A stretch of DNA of 64,000 nucleotides from Euonymus europaeus (Eukaryota; Streptophyta; Magnoliopsida; Celastrales; Celastraceae). Of the stretch, positions 25,162 to 36,224 are shown piece after piece. The stretch spans positions 26,719,238-26,783,237 of the forward strand of contig OY756960.1 in NCBI GenBank assembly GCA_963580455.1. The letters are read 5' to 3'. Under the pieces are notes generated by a model, which did not search any database, was not told the DNA's origin, and was given only the letters and a program-made list of their open reading frames with translations. The position numbers were made by a program, and so were the translations under genes. Each line of letters opens with the position of its first letter. Position 1 is the stretch's first letter.

Positions 25162-26164
25162 TCAGACAAAAAGTGAATTTGAAAAGTCTGTCAGCTTCCC
25201 TTCAGAGTCAGCTCCACCGTAATCCGAGTGGTCATCAGGCATCATCTCTAACTTATACATATATTCTTCATTACTTCTACAATCAGTATAGAACTTCACA
25301 CAAGAAGAAGGAGGAGGAGGTCCCTCCTTCCACATGTACATCTCTAACTCCTGCGCCGACGGACACTCCAAATCCTGCTCATCATTGAAGCCACACTGTG
25401 ATTGAAATTCCCCATGAGTTTGAGCAAGCAAATTACTTTCCTTTGGATTTGCTTGCTGACTCGGTTGGGATTCACCTTCTTCAGGATTAACGTCGTCCTC
25501 ATCTGGTTTTTTCTTCAAATGACACAGCACAAAATCTCTCTGCAAATATATAAGAATTTTAACGCAATTTAGGGGCTACGATAACACGATTAACAAAACA
25601 AAAAGAGAGTACAAACATGAAACAACAAATATGAAATACCTCCAGGGAGTATGTGATGCTGGAATGGTATTCGTGAATGACCCAGTTGGTCTTCACTCCA
25701 TTAGGCGCACGGCCCTCATAGAACACCAGACTTTTCTTGGTAGCTATCTCGTTGTCATTTTTACCCAAAACTCTGCGTTCCTTCCCTGTAGCTTTCCAAT
25801 ACCCACCAATGGTTTTCCTGTTTGCGCGTCTACTCTTTGGGAATTTGTAATCGGGACGAGTAAAGAAGTACCACGTATCAGTATCTGATTCTGTGGCTGC
25901 AAACTCTATAAACACATGGAACAACCAAAAACTTTGATTACATAAACAATAAGCTTTAACAAGTAGTGTAAATTAATTAGTTCAGTTTAGCTTACGAGGC
26001 AGCTGCCATGGCTCATATTTGCATATATCTATCTCGGCGATGGAAGCAGAGACTTGGTCATCATAGCCAAGCAACTTGAGCTTTAGGAAATGTTCGATGA
26101 GTTCTTCATTTGTCGGCATAAATCTGAACCCTGGCATTCCTTTTATGTCGATTCTGCTCGTCAT
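25162..26164 (-). CDS. NAC-D: NAC-domain factor with canonical contact motif
   Basis: Exons (minus): 26164-25996, 25905-25640 and 25539-25162; sum 813 nt, 270 residues, phases match. Subdomains are complete: [64 protein letters not shown] (fully canonical), [25 protein letters not shown] and [12 protein letters not shown]. The C-terminal 115 residues are one exon, acidic and Gln/Ser/Pro-rich, with [13 protein letters not shown] in the middle and DDHSDYGG near the end; no membrane helix. Compared with NAC-C, the intron inside the tail is missing. It is the best candidate in the array for a conventional DNA-binding activator. Target genes cannot be inferred. Confidence 0.88.
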
Positions 26165-26393
26165 ATTTCACTCCTCCTTTCAGCAAGAAAATTAATGAAG
26201 ACGAAAACAAAAACAAGAGTTAGATAGTCAGAAAAAGAACAGAAACAGAACAAAAAGTGATGCCGGAAGAGTATCTAGTTAACTAACGGAAAATAAGAGT
26301 GTGTAAAGCAGAGGTGTAGTCGCTCCAAACTACAAGTTTGGTGGGGGCGTTTAGGAGTGGCGTGGTGTTGGTACCCAAGTAGAAGGAGAGAGT

Positions 26394-26404
26394 TGTATAT
26401 ATAG
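26394..26404 (-). promoter_or_regulatory. Candidate TATA box of NAC-D
   Basis: Minus-strand TCTATATATAC about 230 bases upstream of the NAC-D ATG. The spacing is similar to the TATA-like sites of NAC-C and NAC-E. Confidence 0.45.
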
Positions 26405-27401
26405 AGTGAGCGAGAGCGAGTGAGTTGTACATGATAAGTTTCTTTTGATATTTTAACGTTTTCTCTTATTTTTCACAGAACTTCGTATTAGAGAAGCTTT
26501 GTCAGAGACTGTCAGCTAGTGTTTTCTTTACTGTAGTAAAAACTAAACACAGTGTGTGTGACCAAATTAGGTTAAAATCAGTTCTTGATCAAATAACACA
26601 ACTGAAATCTAGGATTGTACTTGGGTGCCTCGACAGTACTCTGTTCTTATTGTTAAAATATTTTCAAAATAAATTGAGAGCTATAACTCTTTTTCAACAA
26701 TTATAATCCATGCTTTTTTTTAACTTTTCCTTGGACACATCTCTTCACAAAAAGGTGTGATATTGTTCTTAAATAGACTAAATTAAGAGATTATTTTTTA
26801 ATCATCTCAAAAGATTTTTAAACTACAAAAAACCTTTGGATTATATTCCTGCAAAATAGAATTCAAAACACTTGTTCAGGTTACATTGTTTTCGACATTT
26901 TTTTGTTGTTGTTGTTCTTAGTTAGGCCGGACATCAAATCAACTAGTGTTATTGTATCTGAAAGTGTATTTGCAAAGGAAAGGATGCCTTAACATACAAT
27001 AATTCTAATACAAGAGCCAAATACCACTGATATCATAAACAAGGAAACAGAAACTGCGCATCCTTGAGACATACTAAGAAATAAAGCACCCAGAATAGTG
27101 AAAGAGTACATCTTTTAACCCCAAATAAAACTAGTACAACCAAGGCACACAACTCAAAACACTCAAAAGCATACACTCTGCATTGAAGTTGAAGGGAATG
27201 ACTATGATGCCAAGCGATATCATGCCATCCATGAGACAAGAAAGTGGCTTCACATGAAAACCACCATGGTTATACACACCCATGTCCTTGTCTCACAAAG
27301 AACATCATATCGTATAACATCATAGACCTTCCATATATTGTAGGGTGGGCTTGCATCGGCAATTCCTACGTGTTTCTGCTTATTTTTCTCTATTTTCATG
27401 T
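26405..27401. other. Intergenic between NAC-D and NAC-E
   Basis: AT-rich; the right-hand part from about 27000 is presumably NAC-E 3'UTR. No coding signatures. Confidence 0.5.
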
Positions 27402-29335
27402 CTAGGAAAAATATGCAGAAGCAGGCTGAAACAACCAATCCCAAAACCAGTCACAATCGCCTCCCGGAGTTGTTTCAAAACAGCAAGCAAACAATGTGTT
27501 GACTGCTTCAGTGTCACTGATATCCTCAAAATGCTGACTTCCTGATGACTCCGACAGGCTAGAGTCACTAGGGGCAATTTGCACACTTCCGCAGCAAGAG
27601 TCCACAGACTGGATAGCAGGATAATACTCCCCCTCTGAAATGTTGTCTAGCGGACCACTAGTGCCAAATTGAGACAACAGCAAATTATATTCATCAGCAA
27701 CACAATTGGTTTGCTGAAGATTCTCATAAGAGAGCTCCTGCATCAAGTGCATCTCCGGCAGACTGACATCTGCGATTGCTTTAACTGCTTCAGTGTCACT
27801 GATATCCCCAATATACAGAGCACCCAATGATTCTGATAAGCTGGACTCATCAGGGGCAGCGTGTATTCCACAGTAGAGTTGTACATCCTGGATAGCCGGA
27901 TACAACTTCACCGTATCTGTGTTGTTATCTTGCAGATCAATGGCACCAAATTGAGGCAATAACATAGTATAATCATCAGTGACGCTATTTGCATGCTGAA
28001 GATTCACATAAGAGGGATCCTGACCCATGTGCATCTCCAGTTGCTGAGCAATGGGGGAGGTCAAATCTTGCCCAATAGAGTCCATGAATTCCACCATAAA
28101 TTCTGGGGCCATCTGCAGTCAGATTCATAGGGCACCAAGCATTAGCTTTGAAATTGCCATCAGTGCTCTTTGTTGATGATAAACAGATGATAGATACAAA
28201 AGGTAGTTTTCATACCTCTGCCATTGTGATACCCGTAAGAGTATTTTGGAGTGGTTTTCGACGCAAGCGGGAGATGACATAATCCCTCTAAAAAAATTGA
28301 AAGACCAATAAGTTGAAGGCAATCATGCGTTGACACAAATACAAGAAACAGAAACTTCCATGATAACTAATGTTACAAATCAAAATCACTCCTCCTTGTC
28401 ACATATTCAATAACATTAGCAATAAAGACTTCTGATCACTCGAAATCTAGAACAAGGTTCATAAAACACAACACTCACTACAGATGATAATGAACTGATT
28501 GTCATATGATGCTGTGGATGAGCATTGATCATGGTACCGAGCCAGTGCTAGGAAATATGTTTTGCTTCAGAACAAGAATCATATTTGAAAGTTGCAAAAC
28601 ATAAAATTTTACCTCCTTCCAATCTCCCCGGATGGACTAGACACAAAATCAAAATAAACAGAAGTAATACAAAGAGAGCCAAAGAAACAAAAAAAAAAAG
28701 AAGAAAAAGAAGATCATACGCCCACAGCAAATAGACCATAAACCACCAAAGAAATTAAATTGAAGCAGAAATAAATAACATATAATAAATACCCCATTGG
28801 AACAAGAGGGATTCAGCTGATACTCGTGTATGGTCCAGTTGGTCCAGACTGGATCATGCGCACGACCTCTATGGAAAACAAAAATTGTCTTGATACCGAT
28901 GACTTGGTTTTTGGCTGTGTTCTTAATCTCGCGTTTCTTGCCGGTCGCTTTCCAGTAACCAGTCCTTGTTCGCCTGTTATTATTTCCACTCTTTCTATAC
29001 CTACGATCTGGAGAAGAAAAGAAATACCATGTATGCTTTGATGGTATCGCTGCGAGCACTACACAGAACCCGAAATTAAATTAATAAAATTTCATATACA
29101 GATACTCCAGAGAAGAAGGAAAAAAAACTGATCACAGATTATGACTGATCGGACATATATGGTACTTACTGGGTAAATCCCAGGGCTCGTAATTGCAGAT
29201 ATTATCAATCTCTGCAATTGCAGAGACTTTGTCATCATTGCCACAAATCTTATGGGGCAAGTAATATTTGACTAGTTGTTCCTCGGTTGGATTAAATCCA
29301 AAACCTGGCGTTCCAATGTCCTCTGCGCTCGTCAT
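27402..29335 (-). CDS. NAC-E: NAC-domain factor with a duplicated tail module
   Basis: Exons (minus): 29335-29170, 29058-28793, 28287-28216 and 28112-27402; sum 1215 nt, 404 residues, phases match. Subdomains: GFGFNPTEEQLVKYYLPHKI, AEIDNICNYEPWDLP (one residue longer than in its sisters), [48 protein letters not shown] and RDYVISRLRRKP. Several normally fixed residues are altered (FRF to FGF, EYH to EYQ), so DNA binding may be weakened. The last exon carries two copies of a module of about 90 residues with SYVNLQ/SYENLQQ, LLPQFG/LLSQFG, YPAIQ, SSLSES and DISDTEAV; NAC-F has one copy. The C-terminus (CDWFWDWLFQPASAYFS) is aromatic but too short and polar for a clear membrane helix. Confidence 0.85.
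27500..28070 (-). repeat. Internal duplication of about 270 bp in NAC-E last exon
   Basis: Two diverged direct copies encode parallel protein segments. The most similar DNA is ACTGCTTCAGTGTCACTGAT, present near 27507 and 27784. Protein landmarks occur in the same order in both copies: NLQ, LLxQFG, YPAIQ, SSLSES, DISDTEAV. Confidence 0.8.
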
Positions 29336-30192
29336 CTTCAATTTATGTTGAAAGAAAGACGAAAAACAAACATAAAAATTAAGGACTAAGAAAGAGAAAA
29401 CAAAGAAAAACATTCAGAGAGAGAACTCACCGGAGAAGTAGTAGTTTGCAGTGGAAGTAACAAGGGCTCTCTCTCTATCTCTATCTCTATCGATCTCTGT
29501 GCTCTGGTCGCTTGCAGTGCGGGGAGGAGGTAAGTCCAGACCCCAGATTATATAGGCAGACGAAATTTTTATTTTCTTTTGCAATTTTTTTACCAAACCA
29601 TCCTAACACGTTGTCTGCAAAACTAAATAAAATTGGAATTTTTTGTTGTTAAAGACGACGTGGCGAAATCTTAGCGGTTTCATGCAAATACTTTCAAGAA
29701 ATATCTGGCGGGACCTCAACGTGCTCTGGACTTCATTGAAATAGCTTTATGGCTTTTCTTCTGTTTTTGCAAGTTACATGTTCCCATCATCCTTCTACGA
29801 ACCTAGAAAATTGCTCGTCGAATGGTATTGGTGTGAGCTGGACCGAGAATACGACGTGGAAGGTCGAATGGTATTTGGTATTCGCACATCTCAATTAGTC
29901 TCACAGGTCCGGAAAGACGAAGACCCTTATCCTTTTAGTAAAATAGTGGAATGGTATTCATCGGAAAAAAAAAATTAGTGGGATGGTAGCGACTACCGAT
30001 TGAGAGATGTAATTGGGCCGGCCTGAATGCAGCCCACAAGTAAACTCAGAACCCTGGCACAGCACGGTAATCCAAGGGGCCGGGCCCGCTTGAATAAAAA
30101 TGTAAAGAATTGTGTTGTGTTATAATCAAACTTGGGACCACAGCGAGTAGAAGTGTAAAACTAAGCTCATAAACTCATTATCACTACACGTA
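29336..30192. other. Intergenic, NAC-E promoter side up to the Helitron-like border
   Basis: NAC-E 5'UTR and promoter, including a TATA-like site at 29547-29556, then DNA without recognised genes. A 66-codon open frame at 29778-29978 has no recognisable family features. Confidence 0.5.
29547..29556 (-). promoter_or_regulatory. Candidate TATA box of NAC-E
   Basis: Minus-strand CCTATATAAT about 210 bases upstream of the NAC-E start codon. Confidence 0.4.
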
Positions 30193-30209
30193 TCTATACT
30201 ATATTCTTT

Positions 30210-30285
30210 AATCTATCTATCTATCTATACTTCTATCTATCTATCTATCTATATCTATATCTATCTATCTATCTATACTTACTAT
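30210..30285. repeat. (CTAT)n microsatellite between the two 5' ends
   Basis: Imperfect tetranucleotide repeat of CTAT with occasional ATCTAT variants, lying between TCTATACTATATTC (30193) and TCTATACTTACTATTC (30272). Its unit equals the element's terminal TCTAT word, suggesting it grew from the terminus. Confidence 0.9.
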
Positions 30286-31310
30286 TCTTTAATCCGGGTG
30301 GATTTGCAGGCCTCACAGCGCGAGTCCCACTTCATCTCCCATACTCGCGCGATGCTTATGGTCTTCTCCTCCTCCAAACGGCGTCGTCTAGCCTGCAACT
30401 TGCCACGCAAAACGACGCCGTCTTCCATCGTCTCCCATATCGGTTCTGCGGATCCCGCTTCAACCACGTCGATCTGCTTTACATGAGACTTTTGTTGCTC
30501 CTACAACGGCCAAAACAACCCTCTGATTTTTCGGTCCTCGCACAGGTTATTGGGGTCTCACTGGTGGTGATTGGGGTTTTCGTTGGTGCTGTTGCCTCCG
30601 GATCAATCAGCTCACTGGATTTGGGACCTCTACTTACCTTCGATCTATTCTATAGTTGTTCATCAGGTTCGTCTCTCTTTCCATCTGTGAAACTGCATCG
30701 ATCCTGTTACTACCTTACTTTCCTTCAAGAAAGCACATATAGATTGTTCTTCCCACTCTCCTTCTAGGGTTTTTCAATGTTTGTTAACATTTTTTTGTCT
30801 TCTGTTCAGCTGGGACGGGTATTTGTGGCATTTCAATCACGGATTTGAAGTAAGTTTTGCGATCCTTACACTTTATGAATGATTGTATAGATTCTGGCTT
30901 TAAGTGTTGTGTTGTTTTTCATTTGTTTAACACTTTAACACTAAACTATCAACTTCAACTTCAACTTCTAGGGCTGAAGAGGTAAGTTGGGTCTTCTTTC
31001 GTCTTTAATTTTGAGAAGAAAACTGTACTTTCTCTTGAAAACATGAACGTTAGTCTCTTTCGTCACGCTTGCCTTTTGCTCTTTCTCATGGCTTCTCTCT
31101 GTCCTCTGCGGGTTTTTGCTTTTCAGGTGATTGGTTGTTTTTCCTGGTGGTGTCGGCTTCAATTTTGTTGTGGCCTTCTTCGATTAACCGATATAATGAT
31201 TAACCAATATAATGGTAATTGCGCCTACGTTCTTCGTGTAGCTATTCGCAACCGCAGAAAGGTTCAGATTTGCCTCTTGTGCAATATTGCTTGATTGCAT
31301 GATAATCTAT

Positions 31311-32467
31311 GAAGCACGGGTGCGCCAAACAGCCCAAGGCACCCGCACCAGATACGTTTTGGGTGCAGGTGCGCCGTGGGTGCTGCACGAAACGTTCGGG
31401 GTGCGGTAATTTACGAATCCAATTTTTTAAAAAATAAAAATTAAATTGGGTGCGGCTGATGTTCGGCTGGGTGCGGCGTGGATACGTTAGGTCAAATTGT
31501 TCCAGTAACCAAACGAAATAAAACAAGCAGAGCTGCTCCTAAACCTACCTGTACGAGAGAAAGAGACGCAAACGACACAGTTGCTGGCCGCTGGTTCGCT
31601 CCTCTTCGTCGATCGTCGTCGTCGTCGACAGGTGCTGCAGAGCTGGTCGACAGGTATGTCTCTCTCTCTCTCTCATTCTTCCTCTGATTCGCTCTCTGTC
31701 TCTCTGTAATTTGTATCTATCTCTGTCTCTCTGTATCTCTCTCTGATTCGTTCTCTGTCTCGAGTTCCTCCATGAGCCGTTTCTCAATTGCTGTTGTAGT
31801 TTGTGGCTACTGGGCCTCCCGTGCTTCATAGATATATATATATATATTGCTGTGGGCAGTGGACACTGGACAGTGGTTAATATTACTGGGCAGTGGACAG
31901 TGGTTATTGGTTAATGACTTAATGTTCTTAGTTGTGTACACTGTACTGGCAGTGTTTTTTTTTTGCTTGAAAATTGTCAATTTTTTGTATTGCAGTGTGC
32001 TTCTTTCTTGTTATGAATTCAGACAGCATGAGTTCAACAGCTGCTCCTAATACTACTCCATCTAGTTCTGATATTGCTGAAGATGAAAATTCGAGTGCAC
32101 CACTTTGGAAATATGTCAATAGGATTTCCAAAGTTGGAGAAAAAGGTGGCAATTGGAAGTGGCAGTGCAATTATTGGTGGTGGTGATGCTTAGGGACTTT
32201 GCTCCATTTTGTTTTGTTGTCAATTTGTCATGGATGATATTTCTAATAGTCTATGTAACTATCTTTGAATTTGATGGATTGCTGAACTTATGTTTAATAT
32301 TTCTATTTCTATTTTATATTTATACACACAAAATATATATATATATATATATATATATTGTATCCGCCGCACCCTTGCCGCACCCGTATCCTTCATTTTT
32401 TGAGAATTGCCGAATCCGCGTATCCCGCACCCCCGAATCCGTACTCCCGCACCCGTATCGGTGCTTC
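31311..32467 (+). mobile_element. Non-autonomous hAT-like element
   Basis: The left end GAAGCACGGGTGCG and the reverse complement of the right end (GAAGCACCGATACGGGTGCG) match apart from a 6-base gap. Both subterminal zones are dense in GGGTGCGG/CCGCACCC words in opposite orientation, a hAT-like organisation. Inside, ATG 32013 opens a frame whose SSAPLWKYVNRISKVGEKGG and WKWQCNYW segments match the start of the BED-type zinc finger found in hAT transposases; the frame stops at 32186 just where the second zinc-binding Cys should come. No 8-bp target duplication was found, so borders are provisional. Confidence 0.55.
32013..32186 (+). pseudogene. Truncated hAT transposase N-terminus (BED finger start)
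   Basis: 57 codons: a Ser/Thr-rich leader, then PLWKYV and FQCN-type residues of a BED finger with only the first cysteine kept before WWW-stop. The catalytic RNase H-like and dimerisation domains are absent, so it cannot encode an active transposase. Confidence 0.55.
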
Positions 32468-33433
32468 TTAGAATTGATAATGGTTCAGTTGTCCTTTATA
32501 TTTGCTTTGCTTATGGTGATTTTCCTTTATTGTGATTATGTTTTGTTTATTTGAGCTTCTATGTCTGCCTTACCTGATTGACTTTTCCTTTAAATTTTTT
32601 AATTTCTGATAATGATGAAGTTTGTGGTTTGAAGATTTAGTTCAATTTTGTATTGTTGAATTCTTTAATTTTTGGGCAGGGTTAGTGGATCGGGTTTGGA
32701 CCTGAGATTCAAAGCAAGGGTAAGTGAAGCTTGAATCTTGAAGATTATTTTACGTTGATTTATGTTCATCTAAAATCTCTTGTGTTCCTAATTTACCTTT
32801 GGACCTTCTTTTCATTAATCTTTGTTGGACTGTTTTCCCTCTTAGTATGCTTTCCCAGTGAGATAATTTCTGCAATTTTAGCACTAAATGATCAACTTCA
32901 GCTTCCTTTTAGGGCTTTCCAATGTATGTTAACATTTTTGTTTGTCTTCTGGTCAGCTGGTACGGTTATTTGGGTAATTTCGATAACGAATTTGAGGTAA
33001 GTTTTGTGATTCTTACACTTTTCGAATGATTGTATAGATTATGGATTTAAGTGTTGTTTTGTTTTTCTTCTGTTTAACACTGAATCATCAGCTTCACCTT
33101 CTAGGGTTTTTCAATGGTGGGTAAGATTTTCGTTTGTCTTCTGGTCAGCTGATAGCTTCAATCACGTATTTAAGGTGAGTTTTGCAATTCTTATACTTCT
33201 CGAATGATATTCAGCACCCAAAACAATTTGCACATAACCTTTTTTTGTTCGAGCTTCACTTTCGTGTTATGGTTCCGTGCTTGTAAATGTTATATTATCC
33301 TAGATTGATTATTTTGTAACAGATCACGAACTGTTTGGATACTAAGCACCAACGACGAGTGTTTTGTAACATATATAAACCCTAAACACTGATCCAAATT
33401 CAGAAGGTCCAAACCGACGACAAAGCAAATCCA

Positions 33434-33499
33434 ATGGCAGCAGAAAAGGGAAAAGCAGATGCACAGCTCTTCCAGCTCCTCTCCAATCTGCTCCAGGAG
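33434..33499 (+). pseudogene. Lone start exon of an unidentified gene
   Basis: ATG 33434 opens MAAEKGKADAQLFQLLSNLL followed by QE and a good donor (CAGGAG|GTACGT). It reads like the first coding exon of a real gene, an alpha-helical Gln/Leu-rich start. Codon use and the donor look genuine, but I find no matching continuation in the next several kilobases, so it is probably a captured 5' fragment. Downstream pieces such as the duplicated word CCAGTAGGAGAGGACAAA (34024 and 34056) may belong to the same captured locus. I do not recognise the parent gene with certainty. Confidence 0.4.
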
Positions 33500-35986
33500 G
33501 TACGTGCTGTTGCTTTCTTCTAATTTTATACGAACTGCACTTTCTTTCCTTGTTTATCTTCTCCTCTATTTATTCAGAATTTACATGATTGGGTATCTTC
33601 AAAATTGATTTTATTTGTTAATTTAATCCATTTTGCGATCTGGGTATTTAAGTTTGTTTCGGATTCCTTTGTCTTGGACCGTGAATGTTTGAACTGTAAA
33701 TGATGTGCATCGAGCTTATTTTGGTGGTTCTAGATTTTTTTGCTTATCGGTTGCATTGTGTTCCTTTTTCTGCATCATCGGATGGTGTATATTAACCTGG
33801 GGATTTTGAATTTTCTCCTGTATCAAGTTTGTTGGATGATCTTGTGTTCTGAAATGCAATATTTTGAACGGGAAAATTGATCCTCTTTTGGAGATAATTT
33901 CCTCTGAAACTTGAAACTTGAAACTTGAAAATCCTTTTAAGGATAAAGTTTAGTGTTTTTAAGGATAGTCTTTTCTTATTGCAGGTAAGTTTTTGGATTC
34001 CATCGTGTTCAGTTGTTGACAAACCAGTAGGAGAGGACAAACATCATCCTGAGCCAGTAGGAGAGGACAAAAAGATGATGGTAAGGATTAAACATGACCT
34101 TCCTTTCTGTTCCATATCCTTGATCACATTCACAATGACCTACTTTAATGACCATTTTTCCTTTTGCAATAAATCGTGTTTGTTTTAACATTATTAATGT
34201 TAGCGTCTTCAAGAATTATATACTATGCTGCTATATGATGTAGTTGTCTCACTATTTATGAGAACTCTTTGATTAAGAAGATCAATATATCAAGTATTTT
34301 CCATCATTTTGAACGAGAATAAGTTTTATTCATTATATAAACTGTAAGTAAGATGAAATGTCAGTTTTTATCTATTGTAATGTATGCTTATGTTTTATTG
34401 CCCAATGCACGCTTATGTTTTACTACCCAGTGTGCTCATATTTTGTCTGTTTCAGGTAGGCGAACTCTTACAGCCTGCTTTTAAAAGGAATTGTAATGTA
34501 AGTTAGTCTCCTATGTATCATTCCTTGCATCACTTTGTCATATCATTCATGCATGTTTTGTTCTCATTTTTGCAGATTCACATCCACCACTGACAAAGTG
34601 GCCGACAAAGACTATTTGGGACTTGCCCCATTAAAGATATGACTAGGTATATTTACCAGTTCCAACTAATCCTTTTCTTTTTTTAATTTTTATTTGGTCA
34701 AGCTATTGAAACATCATCCTAAGCCATCTGTTCACATTTTTTAGACAAATTGCCACTGACTTTGGACCCTGTGGAAACAATAAAGACTATCTTTTCCGGC
34801 TAGAGAAAACCATGTGTTGATGTAGGTGAGATTTATTTCCTTTCTAAGAATGAGTAGAAATATATATAAGCAATTGCTCATGTTGAAATTTAATATATGA
34901 AGATGTCATGTTGATAGAATTGCAAGCGAAACTACATAAGCATACAAATGTTTTGACGATGGTTTGATACTTTTGGTGATAGATAAGCATACAAAGTGGT
35001 GTTTAGTTATCCAAATGCTTATCTAAACTCACGTAAAAATTATATAAAAAAATGCAGCTTATTGTTTCAGTAAACATATGCTAAATATACAATAAAAACT
35101 AAATAGTACAAAGTGGCGTAGCTTTCTCTCTGCATTAGTTAACAAAGTAAGTCGGGATTTTCATATGGTCTTGCATCCATTTTTGAATGCCAAATACTTT
35201 TATTTTGTGATTTTTATATTTGAAGTGAAGTTTATATTTATTCATGTTGTTATATTTTCCCAAATTCAGTTTGGAGATCCTTAAAATAGCAGTGCTTCGA
35301 AAGCTGATTTTCACTTATTAAACGTTTTGTCTGACCCACCTATGTATGAAGGTAAATCCATTACATATGGCTATTTAAAATTCGCACTTTTAATAAGCAA
35401 GTTTGATAGTCTTTTGTCAATTGATTTACCGTTCCGTTTTCACAGACTGTGGTGATCAACAAGGTGGAAATTTGTCTCTTTCGGCCACATCTGGGATTAA
35501 AAGCAAAGTAACATGTTGTATGTCCTCTTGACAATGCCTTGCAATACTCCTTCAGCATATCTTAAATAAGCTTTAATTGACCTTTTCAAGTTTTGCTTTA
35601 TTATAGTTTATTAAAGTTTGGTAGCTCCAAGGTTGATGAATCTTCTATTTTAAGCTCAACATTGCCATATATGAATTAGCGTGTTCATCCTTGTGGAGTT
35701 GTTGTGCTATCAAGACCCATTTTTATATCCAGGCGGAGTAAATTTTTATTTTTATATTGTACTATATTGAACATTGCGTTGACGATGAAAGAAAATGAGT
35801 TATTGGATACTACTATAAACATGCTTGTGTCATGGCGACCGATATACTTTTCAGAATTACTCATAAATTTGGAATTTTTTTGTCCTGTAGGTTTTGCTTC
35901 TGTTGTATGGATTTTCAATTTTCGTGAAGCAAAATATGTGAAAAAACTTTTGTTTTTTTATTACCTTGGTTACTTAGTTGTATACA

Positions 35987-36224
35987 AAGACTCTTTCTGG
36001 ACCAGTTAGTGATCCTTCAAAGCTTCCCAAGTGGAACTATGATGGTTCTAGCACAGGACAAGCCCCTACAAAAGATAGTGAAGTGATCTTATAGTTAAGA
36101 ATTCTCATTGTTTTGCTTATAAACTTTAGACTATCATCACCAGAGTGTTAAATGCCATGATTTTATTTTATTTGATTCATTTTATGTCTGTATTAAATAG
36201 TCTTCAGGCCGTTTTCAAAGAACC
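35987..36224 (+). pseudogene. Glutamine synthetase fragment (one exon plus the start of the next)
   Basis: 35987-36091 encodes [20 protein letters not shown], then SSTGQAP and DSEVIL. This is an N-terminal block of plant cytosolic glutamine synthetase, and the piece stops at the SEVIL exon border I recall for GS1 genes. About 110 bases later 36205-36224 reads QAVFKEP, the start of the following GS exon (QAIFKDP in intact enzymes). After that the frame is lost. The normal Gly-Glu before DSEVIL is replaced by Thr-Lys. Upstream and downstream exons are missing, so no enzyme can be made. It lies within the Helitron-like element. Confidence 0.8.

Larger units (their letters stand above)
30764..33214 (+). 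repeat. Interrupted array of about 190-205-bp units
   Basis: Units start with CTAGGGTTTTTCAATG and continue through TAACATTTTT..GTCTTCTG.TCAGCTG, GTAAGTTTTG.GAT.CTTACAC, GAATGATTGTATAGATT and TTTAAGTGTTGT. One unit starts at 30764, another at 32910 and a shortened one at 33101 (the last two are directly adjacent). The hAT-like element and other DNA lie between the first and the second. Confidence 0.75.

Noticed and set aside
27402..27450. Possible C-terminal membrane anchor of NAC-E
   Set aside because: The aromatic end CDWFWDWLFQPASAYFS contains two Asp residues and is only about 17 long; NAC-B shows what a true anchor looks like here.
29778..29978. 66-codon plus-strand frame near NAC-E
   Set aside because: No recognised motif, no promoter and no splice context; length expected by chance.
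31303..32475. 8-bp target-site duplication for the hAT-like element
   Set aside because: Flanks GATAATCTAT and TTAGAATTGA do not give a matching octamer at the chosen borders.
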